Made by a program: the position numbers and the translations under genes. Positions 1 through 12,956 of a DNA stretch of 64,000 bases are shown here, one piece after another (within the stretch, counting starts at the first letter, position 1; every line of letters starts with the position of its first letter). Under the pieces are notes generated by a model. It did not search any database. It was not told where the DNA came from and saw only the letters and a program-made list of their open reading frames with translations. This DNA comes from Rhynchosporium graminicola (lineage: Eukaryota; Ascomycota; Leotiomycetes; Helotiales; Ploettnerulaceae), in NCBI GenBank assembly GCA_900074885.1, contig FJUW01000039.1, positions 310,001-374,000 of the forward strand. Reading direction: 5' to 3'.

Positions 1-669
1 TTCCCCGACTACTAGTATCAACAATATGAATCTTTATTCAATCCTCCCTAGTGGAATGCAGTGGAAACTTTGATGATTATTATCAAAGGGACAAGATGTT
101 GGTTGTCTAGATGCTTGATAGTCAATTGCGATTATGCGTTTCACGGTGATGAAATTCAGCTAACAGCATCCGCTAGGACAAGACTGCTTTATACTCCTCT
201 TATGGGCTGATTTTGCTGCCACTTCACAAAGCCTGACAGTAAATATCCAAGATGTTGAGGAAAGCAAAATTGTCTGAGAAGACCTGTTCCACAAAAGAAA
301 TCCCAGGGTTTAGATATTTCCCTTTTGCTCGGAGGAGTACATACAAGAAACAGTAGCATTAACACTTTGAGTATGTCTTGAGTGGTTTCGAATTTGTTTG
401 TACTAGCAAATCGAAGTAGCCACAAGCGTCACACAATATACTGGCGATTCAAAAAGAGTGTCCTAATGATATCCATAGTTGTAAGCAGTCACAAATATTG
501 GGTATCATTCAAGAACTCTAAACATGCTCACCTCGTTATCGTCCCAATCGATAGATCGTTAAATATTATTTTCACCCAAGACCGATAACCAATGAGTCAT
601 ATATACCTCCGCAAGAATTCGTAGATCATCCATAGGAATTTAATCCTCGCCTCTCCTCCTCCCTTCAGC
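1..669. other. intergenic, no supported gene
   Basis: I see no reading frame with protein character on either strand. The short open frames lack ATG starts or have random composition. The right part is presumably the 3' flank of the Q/P-rich gene that ends at 670. Confidence 0.5.
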
Positions 670-1488
670 CTACTCCTCTTCGTAGTTCCTCCGATGAGAC
701 CTAATCCTTTCATTCTTCGAGGACTCATTCCCCAAATCACTGCCCAGCACAGCTCCACCGACCGTCCCTTGTCTGGGGAGTATAGCATCACCCAGTAAGC
801 CGCCTCCAAAGGCACCAAAGAATGTATTCCTGCCCTTAGGCTTCGTTTCAGCCTGGCTGCTTCTCGGTCGTGTGCGTGAAATCGATCGTCTGCAAGAACG
901 CTGCCGCGAGTGTGCACGAGACCGGGACCGTGAACGACTTGGGAAGCGTGAGTGGTGTCGATGATGTCGGTGGGAGTGTGCGTCGTGGGGTTTGAGAGCT
1001 GAGGTAGGTGGTTCGGAGTAGGAACGCTCCGGGCGCAAGTGGGGGAGACTGTCTATTGGATATGGAGGACGAGGGCGATTGGACTTCGTTTGAGGGTCCA
1101 TGACGAAGGGCTGATGGTAGGGTGGCTGTGGAGAGTATGGCTGTTGGTATTGCTGCTGAGGCGAGTATTGCAATTGAGAAGAGTGATGATGTGGTTGTGG
1201 GGACGGTTCTGGTACTTCAGATGGATGAGGATATCCTGGGTTTCCAGCCTTATGTTCTGGGAAAGGCTGCTGCTGTACAGCCTGGACTGCATTCTGTTGT
1301 GTCTGCTGTTTAGAAGGGAAAGGCTGATACTGAGGAGGAGGATAGTTCGGCTGCTGAGCCGTTGGGTTGAAACTGTTGTAATACTCTCTGGATCCAAAGC
1401 ATATCCCGAGTCTTCCGCTGCGTCATCTGATGACTGCCGATGGCCGGCATCAGCGTGGATGAGCTTCGAAGTACCGGTATTTGGCCAT
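670..1488 (-). CDS. Q/P/Y-rich protein with RS/H-rich middle and glycine-rich C-terminal segment
   Basis: Function not recognised. The body (1417 down to 670) is one open frame. It starts with a Tyr/Asn/Pro/Gln-rich stretch (EYYNSFNP, repeated PQ and QQ), continues into a His/Arg/Ser tract resembling RS repeats, and ends with a glycine-rich segment (GAFGGGLLGDAIL followed by GGAVLG) that looks like a glycine zipper, then a short charged tail. Small fungal proteins with a Pro/Gln-rich N-terminus and a C-terminal glycine zipper are common, and their role is mostly unknown. The 5' end is inferred. A short first exon (1475-1488, MAKY plus two bases) joins across a GT-AG intron (1418-1474) in the correct phase, giving 253 residues. 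An in-frame stop just upstream of 1417 makes some upstream splice necessary. The alternative is a longer first exon using an ATG about 24 bases upstream. Confidence 0.6.
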
Positions 1489-2525
1489 GTGAGAGCAAAT
1501 CTGGGTTTGCATCTGTGAAGAAAGTCTCAGTAATCAGTAATCAGGCGGCTTCCACCTTGTACATAGTCCAGAATAACCTTAATTATGTAAGCGAAGTCGG
1601 GAACTACCTACCTATACCGCGGACCTAGCTCATTGGCCCCTCATTCATTATAAGTATTGTGAAGCAATCTACCACATGAGTAAACAAGTCGTTGACCCAA
1701 ACTTAGGCTATGTACACATGCCAACTGCACTGCATCGTACAGAAATGCAGGAATGGCTACACATGTCCTCGGCTTCTATGCTGACATGACCTGTCAGACA
1801 TGAGCTGTAGCTTATGTTATTACAACTATACAACGAGGAAAGTCATGCGATCGTCAGTGCATGCTGGGAACACCCAACGGGCCATCTTTCTTGTATGTAT
1901 GCACATCTGGGCGTCTAACATCGGCATGATTCGATTAACGTAACGCGACTTGCCCTCTTCAATCTGAAATAAGAGAGAAAGAACTTGTCGGAAATCAGAC
2001 AGAAACGCTGCTTGAATTACTCCGCTTGATCTTGCATTGCAAAGATCACACACATCTGACGAGTGCGGCCCTTAGTATTTCGCTGCCAATTACTGTAATC
2101 GACTGAGCAGCGAACCATAACCGAGGCTTGCGGGAGCTGATGTCCACAAGAACAGAATGCGGCCCTCTTTGACCCTTCTGAAATTCAAAGCACATTCGCA
2201 GTTCCAGCTTCAACAAGCGAAGTTTGGAGTTTGGATCTCAATGATGGTGCTCTTCCAAGCATTCTCTTGTAACTACGAGGTTGTTTGTTCAGATGAGCAT
2301 ATGAAAGCTATCTCCGCCAGTCCCTTGGTTGGATACTACGAAATCACGTCTATCAGAATCGCCACGTGACACTGGCAACTTGCGCTTCAGCTTTCACTAT
2401 GCTGTCGTCTACGGAAGCAGCCAATGGGTCGGCTCCTGGTTAAGAAGTGTTTCGCGACTTGGAAGTATCGCAACTGACGTCTGCAATAGTAGCCAATAAA
2501 AGAATGTTTCCAATACGAAGCAATC
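1489..2525. other. gene-free stretch
   Basis: Only short open frames without protein-like composition are present. Part of it is probably the promoter of the Q/P-rich gene, which points left. No repeat or RNA gene seen. Confidence 0.4.
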
Positions 2526-3170
2526 ATCAGATTCCAAGTCGACTTCACCAAAACTGCCTCGGTCGACACAACTCTCGAGTGTAGATGGTATCTCCCAGAC
2601 CTCTAAACAAGTCGCTAAATGGTCACCTTCTCAGCAATATGCAACTCTCGAACGCCTTGTGAACTACACCAGCGATACGGCACATTCCAGTCCAGGCTCC
2701 AGCTTGACATACACCAACACACTCGCTTCCACATCTGGAGTCTTTGAAGAGCTGGAAGCTAGGACAGACATGGGGTAAGGTATGGTGGATAAGTCACAGG
2801 AGCGAGCTCTTCAACATATCGCAGATACGACAGGGCGATGGAGTTCGAGCAACGGCGAGAATGCAAGTAGCAAATGCGTTCCTTCAAAAATGTGTTTCCT
2901 TCGCGGGCGAGGAAACCTGGAAAATCTTCTTGGTTTTGTAAGTATTGTTGTACCTATCAATTTACTGTCTTTCTGGGAGAGGGGCCAGTAAGGAGGCGTG
3001 ACGATGCAGCAGCAAAACAGATCGCCAGCGGTTTATCTTGTTGGAAGTCTTCGAATGACCGTTGTAGACCGGTACGTAATGGCACTATCGAGAGAATGAT
3101 GGACGAGACGAGTGAGAGTAAGCAAATGAAGATAATACTGGCTCGCTTGGCGGAGACTAGCCGGCGCTAA
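2526..3170 (+). other. coding-like patch, possible unknown or degenerate gene
   Basis: Several neighbouring plus-strand segments look protein-coding, but I cannot join them into one gene. Bases 2526-2776 form a Ser/Thr-rich open frame ending EELEARTDMG. A second segment (about 2790-2938) in another frame joins across a strong GTAAGT donor and a TAAG acceptor (intron about 2939-2998). It continues with a Lys/Arg-rich tail (RRDDAAAKQIASG ... ERMMDET ... LAETSRR) that stops at 3168-3170. A GTAAGG donor at 2774 could link the first two segments, but the phases I tried hit a stop. It may be a real gene with a splice form I missed, or a decayed gene. No domain recognised. Confidence 0.3.
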
Positions 3171-3492
3171 GGCTTTCGGTCAGCGCCAAATCTTTGCTTG
3201 GTTCTCGTGATCAGGTACCTCATCAACTACAATTTGTCATTTCTTTGACCTCGAGGGACGGCCCACGAGGTAATTTACTCAAGAGATACACCCGCTTGGT
3301 CTGTTGGTGTCTTGGGCTTGCATACCCCTTAATTGTCGCGAAACATGAGACAACTATAAAACGTTCCAAGGCAAAATGGTGATACGACGGCGGGAGTCCG
3401 TGGAGCATCAAAGGATGAGTACTTAAAAAATTTAATCCCTTTAGATCTCCTGATCACGTACTGTCCAGATTAATATCCAAATTTAATAAAAA

Positions 3493-4907
3493 ATGCGCTC
3501 ATGCATTCTCGCCGCGTCGCTATCTCTCCTATCCTCCTCATATGCTCGTCAACCCCTGAACTATGTATTTCAACGAGGTTTCTGCAGCGCCGCAGATGGT
3601 TTCATGTATCTAAGTTTTTCCGATATGGAGAGATTACCAGAATCAGAATCGCAGCACGTCCTTCAAGAACTTTCGCCACCGAAAGCAGTTGAGTCACAAT
3701 CTAAATTTCACCCATGGACTGAAGAGCCGCAATGCCTCACAGATAAGGAGACGAACGAAGAGTTCTGTGTGTACACGAATGCCAAATTTGCTTCAGGGAG
3801 AGGGATATCATTCTTCACTTCCCCCAAGATTGCCACCAAGATGATCTCGCTCCCAGCCTTAACAGAGCCAGGGCTTTATGCACACGTGAATAATTTCACA
3901 GATCCGCCTTGGGAGGTACGCAATGTCGTAGGTCGCGGAAACGGATTGTTCGCCACGAGAACTCTCTATCGTGGTGATGAAATAGTCTCAAATACACCTG
4001 TAGGCGTGTATCAAAGCGATGCGTTTTTTCCTGATTATCCGATGGGCTACAAATATCTACATAAAGCAGTTGAGCAGCTCCCGAAGAAGACACGGAGAAT
4101 CTTCCTCAAGATGGCGGCTCACAACCCTGGAGATCCAGTTATGGAACGAGTCAATACGAATTCATTTGCTGGTGAATTCGAAGGGGTCCCTCACTTCTTG
4201 CTCTATCCTGAGACAGCCGTTAGTTGACCCCCAATTGAGTCACATGATAGTACTGACAGATATTTAGATGATGAATCACGATTGTCGACCAAAGTGAGTC
4301 AATATGATGGAGATGCAAGATGTGAGACTAAACAAAATCAGCTCGGTGTATTACCATGATGCTGCAACACTGATCCATGCCACATTTGCGTCACGAACGA
4401 TTCATCCTGGGGAGGAGATTACTATAACATGTACGAGTCTTGGTACTTTTCTCAAAATACCGACTAACATCTTCAGACACAAAGATGATCGAGACACGAG
4501 CTGAGCGTCAAGAAGCATTAGCCCAGACCTGGGGATTTGAGTGCAAATGCGCAATCTGCTCAGCTGAAACCTCCGAGGTCCGCAGATCCGACAATCGCAT
4601 TCGACGGATTCAAGAATTGCAAGGCTTTCTCATGGATTGGTCGTCCGAATCCATTGGAACGCCGAGTATGGCGAGAGAATTACTGGCACTATATGATGAG
4701 GAGGGTATTTATGCTGGGCTCGGCACAGGCCACATGCTCGCTGCGTTAGCATATAATGATGATGGAGATATAAAGAATGCGAAGAAGCATGCGGAACTCG
4801 CTATTGAGGCGGGAATGGTCAACAGTGGCATCAAGGACAAATACAGAGAAGAGATGGAGAGTCTACTGAGTGATCCGAGACATCACTGGAGTTATAATGT
4901 CAGATAG
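3493..4907 (+). CDS. SET-domain protein, SMYD/Set5-like
   Basis: Four exons: 3493-4218, 4268-4293, 4342-4430 and 4477-4907, giving 423 residues. Introns are 46-49 bp, GT-AG, and all phases close. The SET core is clear. An N-terminal SET part starts near residue 140 (GRGNGLFATR). The catalytic signature NHDCRPN is at 245-251, followed by VYYHD. GEEITITY at 274-281 carries the conserved tyrosine, and a post-SET Cys cluster follows (WGFECKCAIC). The residue order fits the SMYD/Set5-type lysine methyltransferases of fungi. The C-terminal 120 residues are helical and TPR-like in feel, as in that family. The first 18 residues (MRSCILAASLSLL...YA) look like a signal peptide, which is odd for a histone methyltransferase. 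Many secondary fungal SET proteins have unknown substrates, so the target cannot be inferred. It faces the SRPBCC gene tail to tail, with 27 bp between stops. Confidence 0.88.
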
Positions 4908-4934
4908 TACGGTCATGCTCTAATTCCACCCCTC

Positions 4935-5561
4935 CTACTTCTCCTGACCACCAGCACTCTCAACCCACATCTTCAAATCCCGATTAAATGTATCAATCTC
5001 CTCTACCCCTTTCTTAATCCCCTCCTGACTTCCCAATATACTCGCCACCCAACCAGTCCCCGCCATCCACCCCAAGAGCCCCGAAAACCTCTCTCCATGC
5101 ACAAAAGTCGTCTCTCCTTTCCTCACTTGACTCTTCTCGAAGCGGAAAAAATGCTCGCCGCTGAAAACGCCGGGTACGGAACCTAGCCAGCTGAACTGTT
5201 GAGGCGAGTTTTCCCACGCGAAGTATTAGCATAGCTAAGATGTGGAGAGGAGCGGAAGTTCAAACCTTACAGTAATAAAAGGATGAAACGTTCCTCCTTT
5301 GAGTACATTTTTCATGATGGCACCCTTCTCCAGTGGCTGCCCGGGAGTCTTGATACCAAGGAATACGAAAGCACCATTCTTATGATACCTGGGCAGGCTT
5401 TCGAAATCTAGAAACTAGCGAAATTTAATGAAATTCAGGACTTGATTACACAGCTCAGTATTCTTTACCTTGGCTCTTACTTTTGCTGGAGGAGCAGCGA
5501 TCTCGATACTCGACGACACGACATTCTCGAACATCTTCCAAGAAGTCCTCGCTCGGCTCAT
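4935..5561 (-). CDS. SRPBCC-superfamily (polyketide cyclase/lipid-binding fold) protein
   Basis: Three exons on the minus strand: 5481-5561, 5271-5414 and 4935-5195, giving 161 residues. The N-terminal pattern is typical of fungal SRPBCC proteins: a beta strand with SSSIEIAAPPAK, then LDFESLPRYH after the first intron. This is followed by a G-rich strand (EKGAIMKNV), FSWLGSVPGVFSGEHFFRFE, and a C-terminal helix (GIKKGVEEIDTFNRDLKMW). The family forms a helix-grip pocket for hydrophobic ligands; no specific ligand can be read from sequence. Intron 2 (5196-5270) uses the CAG acceptor that keeps frame. This drops about eight residues that homologs often have just before the FSWLG strand, so that junction is the least certain. 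The start is the ATG at 5559-5561. Confidence 0.8.
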
Positions 5562-6117
5562 GGATTTCGTGCGGCTGTGAAGCTTGCAATGAGGTGTGTA
5601 GGGGAGGGGGACTTAATCAAGTATCGTTCTTTGTGAAACCGAGGCTTGAGAGCTTGAGAGATACTTGGAAAAACGAAAAGGAATACTAGTATTGCGGATT
5701 GATTCGCTTTGAGACGAAATTCAAGTACTACCTAACAACAGAGGAAAACTGCTTCCTGAATACACCTCCTGCTATCAACCTCGTCGGCATGATAGAAGGT
5801 TTTTGAGGCTTGAATTAAGGCTCGCGATCGGGCAGAATCTGCCCGTCGACCTTCGCTTATGCAAGCCACATGCCCACTTCCCCTGAAGCGCAGGTGGGTC
5901 GGAAGATAAGCGAGCGCCTTGTAAACACAGCTATGGATACCGCATACGGTGCGTCCGAGCGGGACCCGATCATGAGTCGCTCACGTATTGCGCTGCCGGA
6001 CCTACTCCGCCCAATCGACAACACTCACAATCAAGACATCCTAAGTCTACCAAGCAGATGTCATGAATTGAGAATTCAACAATGCTTTTTCTTATCCTAG
6101 ACTACGAAGATACACAC
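5562..6117. other. intergenic between SRPBCC gene and Mus7 3' end
   Basis: Contains the upstream region of the SRPBCC gene and the 3' flank of the Mus7-like gene. No convincing open frame, repeat or RNA. Confidence 0.4.
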
Positions 6118-9100
6118 TCATATGTACAAGTCCTGTATATAAACGTTCTCAACCTTCTCCAAACGCACATCCTCCTTATTCGGATACGCACACTCATACC
6201 TTTCCAGATTCCCTTCTAATACCTCTCTCAACGATTCTCGAAATCTCGTCACAGAACTGAGTTCATTCGACCTTGTCTTAACCACGACAGCAAAGCAATC
6301 CTCATTCGAGAACTGCCAATTCTCCTTTATATCCCCAACAATATGCTTCACGAACTTATCGGTGTATTTGCCCTTATGCACGTCGAATTGTCCTTCTGGG
6401 ACGTAAATGAAGGGATCATTCATTTGAAAGGTGTTTACAGCATGATAGATGAAGCTGCTTAGGGGGTCGGCGACTTCTTCCAATGTAAGTACCTCGTCTT
6501 GAGAACGGCGTGTGGCATATTGACGTATTGGCAGAGCGATCGCAAACCAGAACCGGAAGGCCACAGCGAGTATGCCGTGGTGATCAGGGTGCATACCGAG
6601 AAGACTCCGCTCGTAAAGACGAGCCTGCATTATGGTTCCATTCATAATCATTTTGAGGATGTTCACTATGCTTTCGAAAACCCAGGCTGATTTGTTGTCT
6701 TTGGTGTCGAGTAGACTGATTACACGGCTGCTGATGGCTGGAAGGAAGATCGAGCAGAGGAGCCAGGCTGAAGAGTTGAAGCCCGTCGTGATAATTGCAG
6801 GGACGAAGTCTGAGAGCATGAACTTCGTGAAGTCCCACCATTTCATTCCCGTACGGATGCAACTGATGAAGTTGTCCATGCGGTTGGACACCAGAGCTAG
6901 AGTCCAACCACTGTGAAGGTAGTAATAAAGCTCGAATGCAGCTTTGTCCGGTTGTTGTTCGAGACGCAGACAATACGCAACCAGGCCAGCACGATACAGA
7001 GATGGGTCGCCATCGTGGGGCCAATAGTAGGTTGAGGGGTGTACGAAGAAATCGGTAAGTGGTCTGAAATCGCTCGCGTAGCTTTTGATATCTGCGACGA
7101 CGACTCGAGCAACTTGCAAGTGATGGCTATGAAGATCGGAGCCCGGATCTAAAGACTCGAGATGAGTTTGTATCGATTTCATGACCTCACCCAACACTTC
7201 AGAAAACAGGCTTTGGGTTTGTTTTTGCGGAAGGCCAACGTCTGCATCGCTAGTCTTGTCTATCAGAATCGAGGACATCCTGCGAATTGCAGCTATATTT
7301 CGTTAGCCATGAGTTTACTTCATTAGGATCGTGGAAGTACCTCGGATTGTTTGGATTTGATCAAAGCTTTCAATGTCGATGGTGGTACAAAGATAATATC
7401 CTTGCCGCTGCAATTCGGCCGTCAGATCCTGCACTGGTACAGAAATTGATCGACAAGTTGTCAAACACAGTAACCACTCTGACTCGAATACAAAGCCCGG
7501 AACCTGAAGAAGCCATTAGGAAGCAATTGAACTAAGTAGCTGGGACTTACTCTGAAATCATCAAGCTTCTTGCCATTCTTTAGCAGCTTTGCAAGAAATA
7601 ATGGCCAATACGCATCCGCAGACTTGTGAGTTCGACGATTTTCAAAGACTGAATATCGTCCACGGGTGATGAAGGACTCGAGGGACTGGATGTGTCAACT
7701 GAAGACTCAATGTAGAAGAATAAAAAGAAATTCCTTACCATTGCACCATCTTCAGTTATGATTGCAACTAGACGAGCCCAGCAGTCGACAATAGTACTCA
7801 TAAATAGTACCTCTTGGTCCGACTCCGCTTCCAAACAGCTTCTTATCAACGGGTAGACGTAATCCACAACGTTTTGGCGGAGCGGCTGCAAAGATATCAG
7901 AATTGGACGAAAGAATGGTCTTTGGTAAGCTTACAATAATCAGATCTAGGCGCTCCCAATTTACATCTACATCTAGACTATCCTGGCTTTCTCCTTCGCG
8001 AGTCGTTACAGTCGTGACTGGCAACGCATCATGATCACGATCAAGAAGCTTGATTTGATCCATGTAATTACAGAGTGCTACTATGCAGTCACTAGCCAAC
8101 TGTTTCGATAGAGAAATAGGTGTATAAACTGATGGATCCAAGGCTTTCGAAAGTACATCTAGATACCAATTAGCTGCCAATCTCACAAGGGAGAAGTAAG
8201 TCTTACCACAGTTCAGAGCTTCTCTGACCATCCCAGAGGACTTTGCAGCCTTGATGGTATTACCCATTGCCTTCAGGGATCTGCACATAGGAATGATCAA
8301 GCTTCTCTTGTTCGCAATTATTGTATCAGCAACTCGTGACTCTGACATTGCTTGTCCACTACTCTTCTCAAATGCTTCAGCCTGCTGGCGTACCTCATGT
8401 TCGGCACTAAGGAACTGGTGGCAAAGACTTGAGAAGAAGGTGCTTTGCCAGAGAACAAAAGGCTTGTAGGCTTCCATATTGCTGTTCTCTGCTACCATGA
8501 ACCGTGCCAAGTTCTCCCATGTTCTGATATTAATCAAGCATGCTTCATTGTGAGAACGGTCCGCTATGACCAGTTCCTGTATCAAAGCAACAGAAGGTCT
8601 TTGGGAAGGTGGCGAGGCCCAGAAAAGAGTGCAGAGAAGGTCATGGTGATTTTGTAGCGCGGTAAGGTCTCGTGTATGAATGACCTCGTCTTTAGGATAC
8701 TGTCTGTCATGGTTTGGCAGTACTCGAGCGACGAGATTGCGAATGCTTTTCATGTCGTCGGCTCGTGCGAGGTGCTTAATTTCCAGAGCCAGGATCTTTA
8801 GGAATATGTGGAAACATCGGTCCTCATACTCAATTGCGAGGCTTGGGTTGGAGTCGAGTTGCTCCAAGAAAGGCGGAGAGTCATGAGCCTCCTCATTGCG
8901 CAGATGGGCGAGGTTGTGAGAAGCAAAGAAGTCAAATATTGCACCCACAACCGCTGAGCATTTCCACCATCCCCACTCGACCAATAGATAGTGACAACGT
9001 TGCAGGAGCGATCGACAGTAATCATTGAAACCTGGAAATTGTCGCTGATTTGATTTGTACAAAGAAGATACTTGCTTGAGCATTTGTTGAGGAAGCGACC

Positions 9101-12100
9101 AGTTGTCGAAGTTCGCTGTCTGGCGGAGTCCGGGACTGACGACGCCATAGTTGTCAAACTCGCACATCGGAAGTAAAGTGTATATCGAGTACCATATTTT
9201 CTCCATGGTCGGTGCGTCTATGACATCTTTAATTGGAATAGTTACCAGATGTTCATTAGTAATGTCCCAGAACCCCCCTCTTGGTATTCGAGCTTCGCCC
9301 AAAACCTTGATCAAAATGAGCCACCCGTTGGCTGCATAGTGATCTCCTGTGATACCTCGTTGTCTAAACGAAAGGTACTGAAGATCATCGTAAAGCTTTC
9401 GGATTTTGGGCAAGCCATCGGAGACCAGTCGAACTACAAATTGACTGGCGATTGATTTGAGAATATTCTCAAGATCATAGCTAGAAGAATTTGTTTCAGG
9501 CTGGATTCGAAGAGCTTTTAGCAAGTGAAACGTAAGTAAAATACAACAAGACAGTAATTCAATGACGGCCCGGATCTGAGTTTGCTCGGTGTCATGTTTG
9601 GTGTTGAGACGAGATGAGAATTCTTGAAGCACTTCAATCATTCTTGACATGAAGTCATTCCTATCAAGGATACCATCAAACCTCACATTGTACTGGACGT
9701 AGTGTAGAACAAATGCAATTACTTCACTAGCATCTGCTGTTGGAGGCGATGATGTCTGCTGAGGCTGAATCTCGTCAATGAGCCAATCGAAGCAAACGCC
9801 AATTTCGGACGAGACGTTCTCATCCCATGTTCGCCATTTGAACACTTTCTCAGCAAATATGAGACCCGGGAGAGATGATTGTGCAAGTCTTTGTAAATCA
9901 GAATTGCCAAGAATGTCGGCAAGCCTGCCACTCCCAATGAGGGTGCTTTGATGAAAGAAAATCCCTCGTTGCAAAGGGAATATATCAAAGTGGTAGGGAT
10001 AGTTTGTACCGAATTTACCTAAGCCTAAAAGCTTGCTATTCTCACCCGCGTTCGGTACATCGCTTGGGGCAAAATAGTCCACGATTAATGGATTGCTGGC
10101 CTGGCGATAGTTGGCAGCACCTGCATCGAGTCGCTGTGGCACGCGTTTTTTTCGAAAAGCTGGCATCGGAGCGACCTGGATAAGCTCAACATCAGATTCT
10201 TCATCGATAATTTCATGACTTTCTTCTATTGATGGTTGAACGAAGTCATCATCAGCAAGGAACCGATTAAGTTGCAGATTTCTCTGCAAGGGAGGGCGTC
10301 TCAATGCATTTCTATAAAGACCATCAAGCACTCTTTTGGTGCTCTTGAAAGCAGATGCAGAATGGCGACCTGAGTGCGGAATCTCAGCCGATTCCAGCTG
10401 CGCAGGCCGTGCCGGATACTGACCACTCTGACATTTCTTCGCACGGCGTGACGGCTCGGATTCAGATTTGGTATCGTGTGGCTCAAGCTGGCCTGCATAT
10501 TGATTAGGGGCCGGCTCTTTCGTTACAAAATTATCCATCGACTGTTGACGTTTTGAAACTATCAACCTTCGCACCGAACTGGCAGTCGGTCCATTCAGCG
10601 ATGACAGCATCTGCCGTTCATGGGCCAGAGCTGGAAGTCCGGTCTGCTGATTGTCTGCGATTTGACCAAGTGCAAAGCTATGGTCCAACGATATTCTCGG
10701 CCGAGAAAGGCGACTCTTGGGAGCAATCTTCCCTTCTCTCCAGTCCTGCAAGACAATTTGAACATCTTGAGTATCCTCACGACTCGCCAGTCGAATGAAC
10801 TTTCTAGATGGACTTTGTCGTCCTTTTCCCACCCGAGATCTCGCGGTACGAGCAGCAACTCTGATGAATTTTGGCAGGTCTTTCTTGTCGCGGTTCGAAG
10901 GATTCATGACATCGAGGATACCGAGATGCGGAGCAGCAGGCTTCCTAGGCCGAGATACGCCACTTCCACGTTGACGTGAACCTCCGCCTCCCCCAAGCCC
11001 ATTTGCCCGGCGTGTAGGCTTGTTGAGATTCGGGTGCCTTTTGGGATTTTTCAGATGATCAGTGATTCTGGCTTGTCGATTATTTGAACCACTTTCTGCA
11101 CGAGCACCTGAGATCGGTCCACTTTTTCTCTTTTTGCGTGGCAGTAAGGAGCCACCTGACGATCTCTTTTTCGATGGTAGCATGGCATCGATCCGGTCGT
11201 CCTCATCGGCAACGCCCAAGCGAGATTGATCAAAGATACTTTCAAGCTCTAATGGGTCATCCGCCATAACAAACCCCAGATCCTCATTATCATTGTCGTC
11301 TTCAGAATCCGAAAGGAAGGCCAATCTGGCGTTTGTAGAGACAGGCGGAGTTTGTGAGATTTGACATTCTCGAGGAAGAGCAACGCCACGTCGAGACAAC
11401 TCCTTGACAGCCGATAAACTCTCAGTGTCCCGCAAAGAATGCACTGTCGGCTTAGGAAACTTCGTTTGATCCAGTCGAATATGTGAAGCAGGAAGAACGC
11501 CGCGAATCTTTTTACTGATTGTACGAATCTGGACCGATTCATCCGAAGATGATAACTCTGACGCCGATTGTTCTACATCTGAAGCGAATGGATCATCACT
11601 TTTCACGCCCGAGTCAAGCGGGATTGGTACTGGTTTCCCAGCGCTGGTTGCTGGAGTTGGGAGCTCTCCAATAGGCAGTATATCATCCTGAGAAGTGTTT
11701 GGGGTGGGTTCCTTTGGGGTTGATCGAGCACGAGAAAGAGAAACCCGAGGACGTCGACAGGTTTCTGGAAACGGCGAACTAGTTGCAGGTGGAGATGCAG
11801 GAACATCAAAGATATCATTAGTATTTTTGTGTTGAGCTTGTCGGAGTGGCTGGCCCTGAATCTCTGATAAGCCAGTGCGCCTGATTTTGGTCGAATACGT
11901 CTTAAGTCGGTGCTTGACTTTGGGCAGAGTCTGAGTTATTGATCTCGCTTCGGGTCTTTTGGGCAAGCGTGGAGGATGGCGTAGTATTTCATCAATGTCT
12001 GGAAATTCCTCTTCTTCTTCGTCAATTGGACTGGCGTCACCATTCACTACAGTGATACCCGATGCAGGCTGTGGGGGGGAAGATGGAGGATCCCAGTCTT

Positions 12101-12956
12101 TATCTCTCTGTTGACTCTCACCTACATCAAAACTCATATCCTGAGATTCCGAAGCTGGGGAGGAGCTACGTAACCTCCGGCGTAAATCTTCTTGGGGGGA
12201 CGATGCTATTCGCATAGGCGCGATGCCCCTTGCTATAAACGTCTGGCGGAACTTTTCCTGTTCTACAACATACGGGTGTAGCTGAATTGCATTTCTTTGC
12301 CGGAAGTTTCGTCTAGCTGTGCTTGGTGGTTCCATATTAATACTCGTTCTGATATCTGTCGAGGCGCTTGGCAGGACTATATCGACGGGCCCCTGTATAG
12401 GAGACTCAGAGCTTCTACACTGCCCATGCAGCTCAAGATGCTGCGATAGACTTGGCTGGCTATCGGCAGGTGAAGATAGCGGACTTGACATTTGCGATGT
12501 GATTTGGACGTAGCTCTTCGATATCTCTTCCTCTGCTGGTAGCCCATTTCCTGATCGCGAGAAGGATTCATTCTGTTTTATTTGAGGAGCTTCCTCTTCA
12601 TCAGATGCCCAGTACAGACGTGGATCTTTGAACCTCTGAGGTGAACTTGCCGCGTGTAGAGACTCGGACTGCTTGGTATGAGGCTCGATGGAGGCCTGCC
12701 TAATGAGGGGCAAATCAACTTGCGTCGTAGGTTCGAATTCTTCGGTAGGAACTTCAAAGAGCGGGGAATCCTCCTTTAAAAAATCCCCCTCTCCATCCTG
12801 ATCATCCACTGCATTATCCCCATCCTCTATCGGCCTTCCATTTCCACTTGAGATATCCCCCACCAAGATGCTATCGGGGTTCGTCGTGCCTTGGCTATCG
12901 AGCCCATCTTCATCATCGGAGTCCGGGACCACCCCTTTCTCCTTCCAAGATGCCAT
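6118..12956 (-). CDS. mus7: Mus7/MMS22-family DNA repair scaffold
   Basis: One gene of five exons (7935-12956, 7739-7885, 7551-7685, 7341-7503, 6118-7292), 2213 residues. The four introns are 47-53 bp and all phases close. The Mus7/Mms22 family supports recovery of replication forks and repair of alkylation damage, working with the Rtt101/Rtt107 ubiquitin-ligase axis in yeasts. The N-terminal half (about 1-1020) is acidic, Ser/Pro-rich and disordered, with many SP/TP sites. The C-terminal half is helical and carries the family region beginning near KFGTNYPYHFDIFPLQ and continuing through the small exons (YVYPLIRSCLE, SADAYWPLFLAKLL). The last exon ends with a domain rich in hydrophobic helices. 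Reading 6118-7278 as a separate gene would be wrong: its first Met is internal and the splice at 7293-7340 joins it in phase. It shares a short divergent upstream region with the small membrane protein at 13199. Confidence 0.87.

Noticed and set aside
5870..6100. 76-codon plus-strand frame between the SRPBCC and Mus7 genes
   Set aside because: No domain or homolog-like pattern, start not supported, and no splice partner found.
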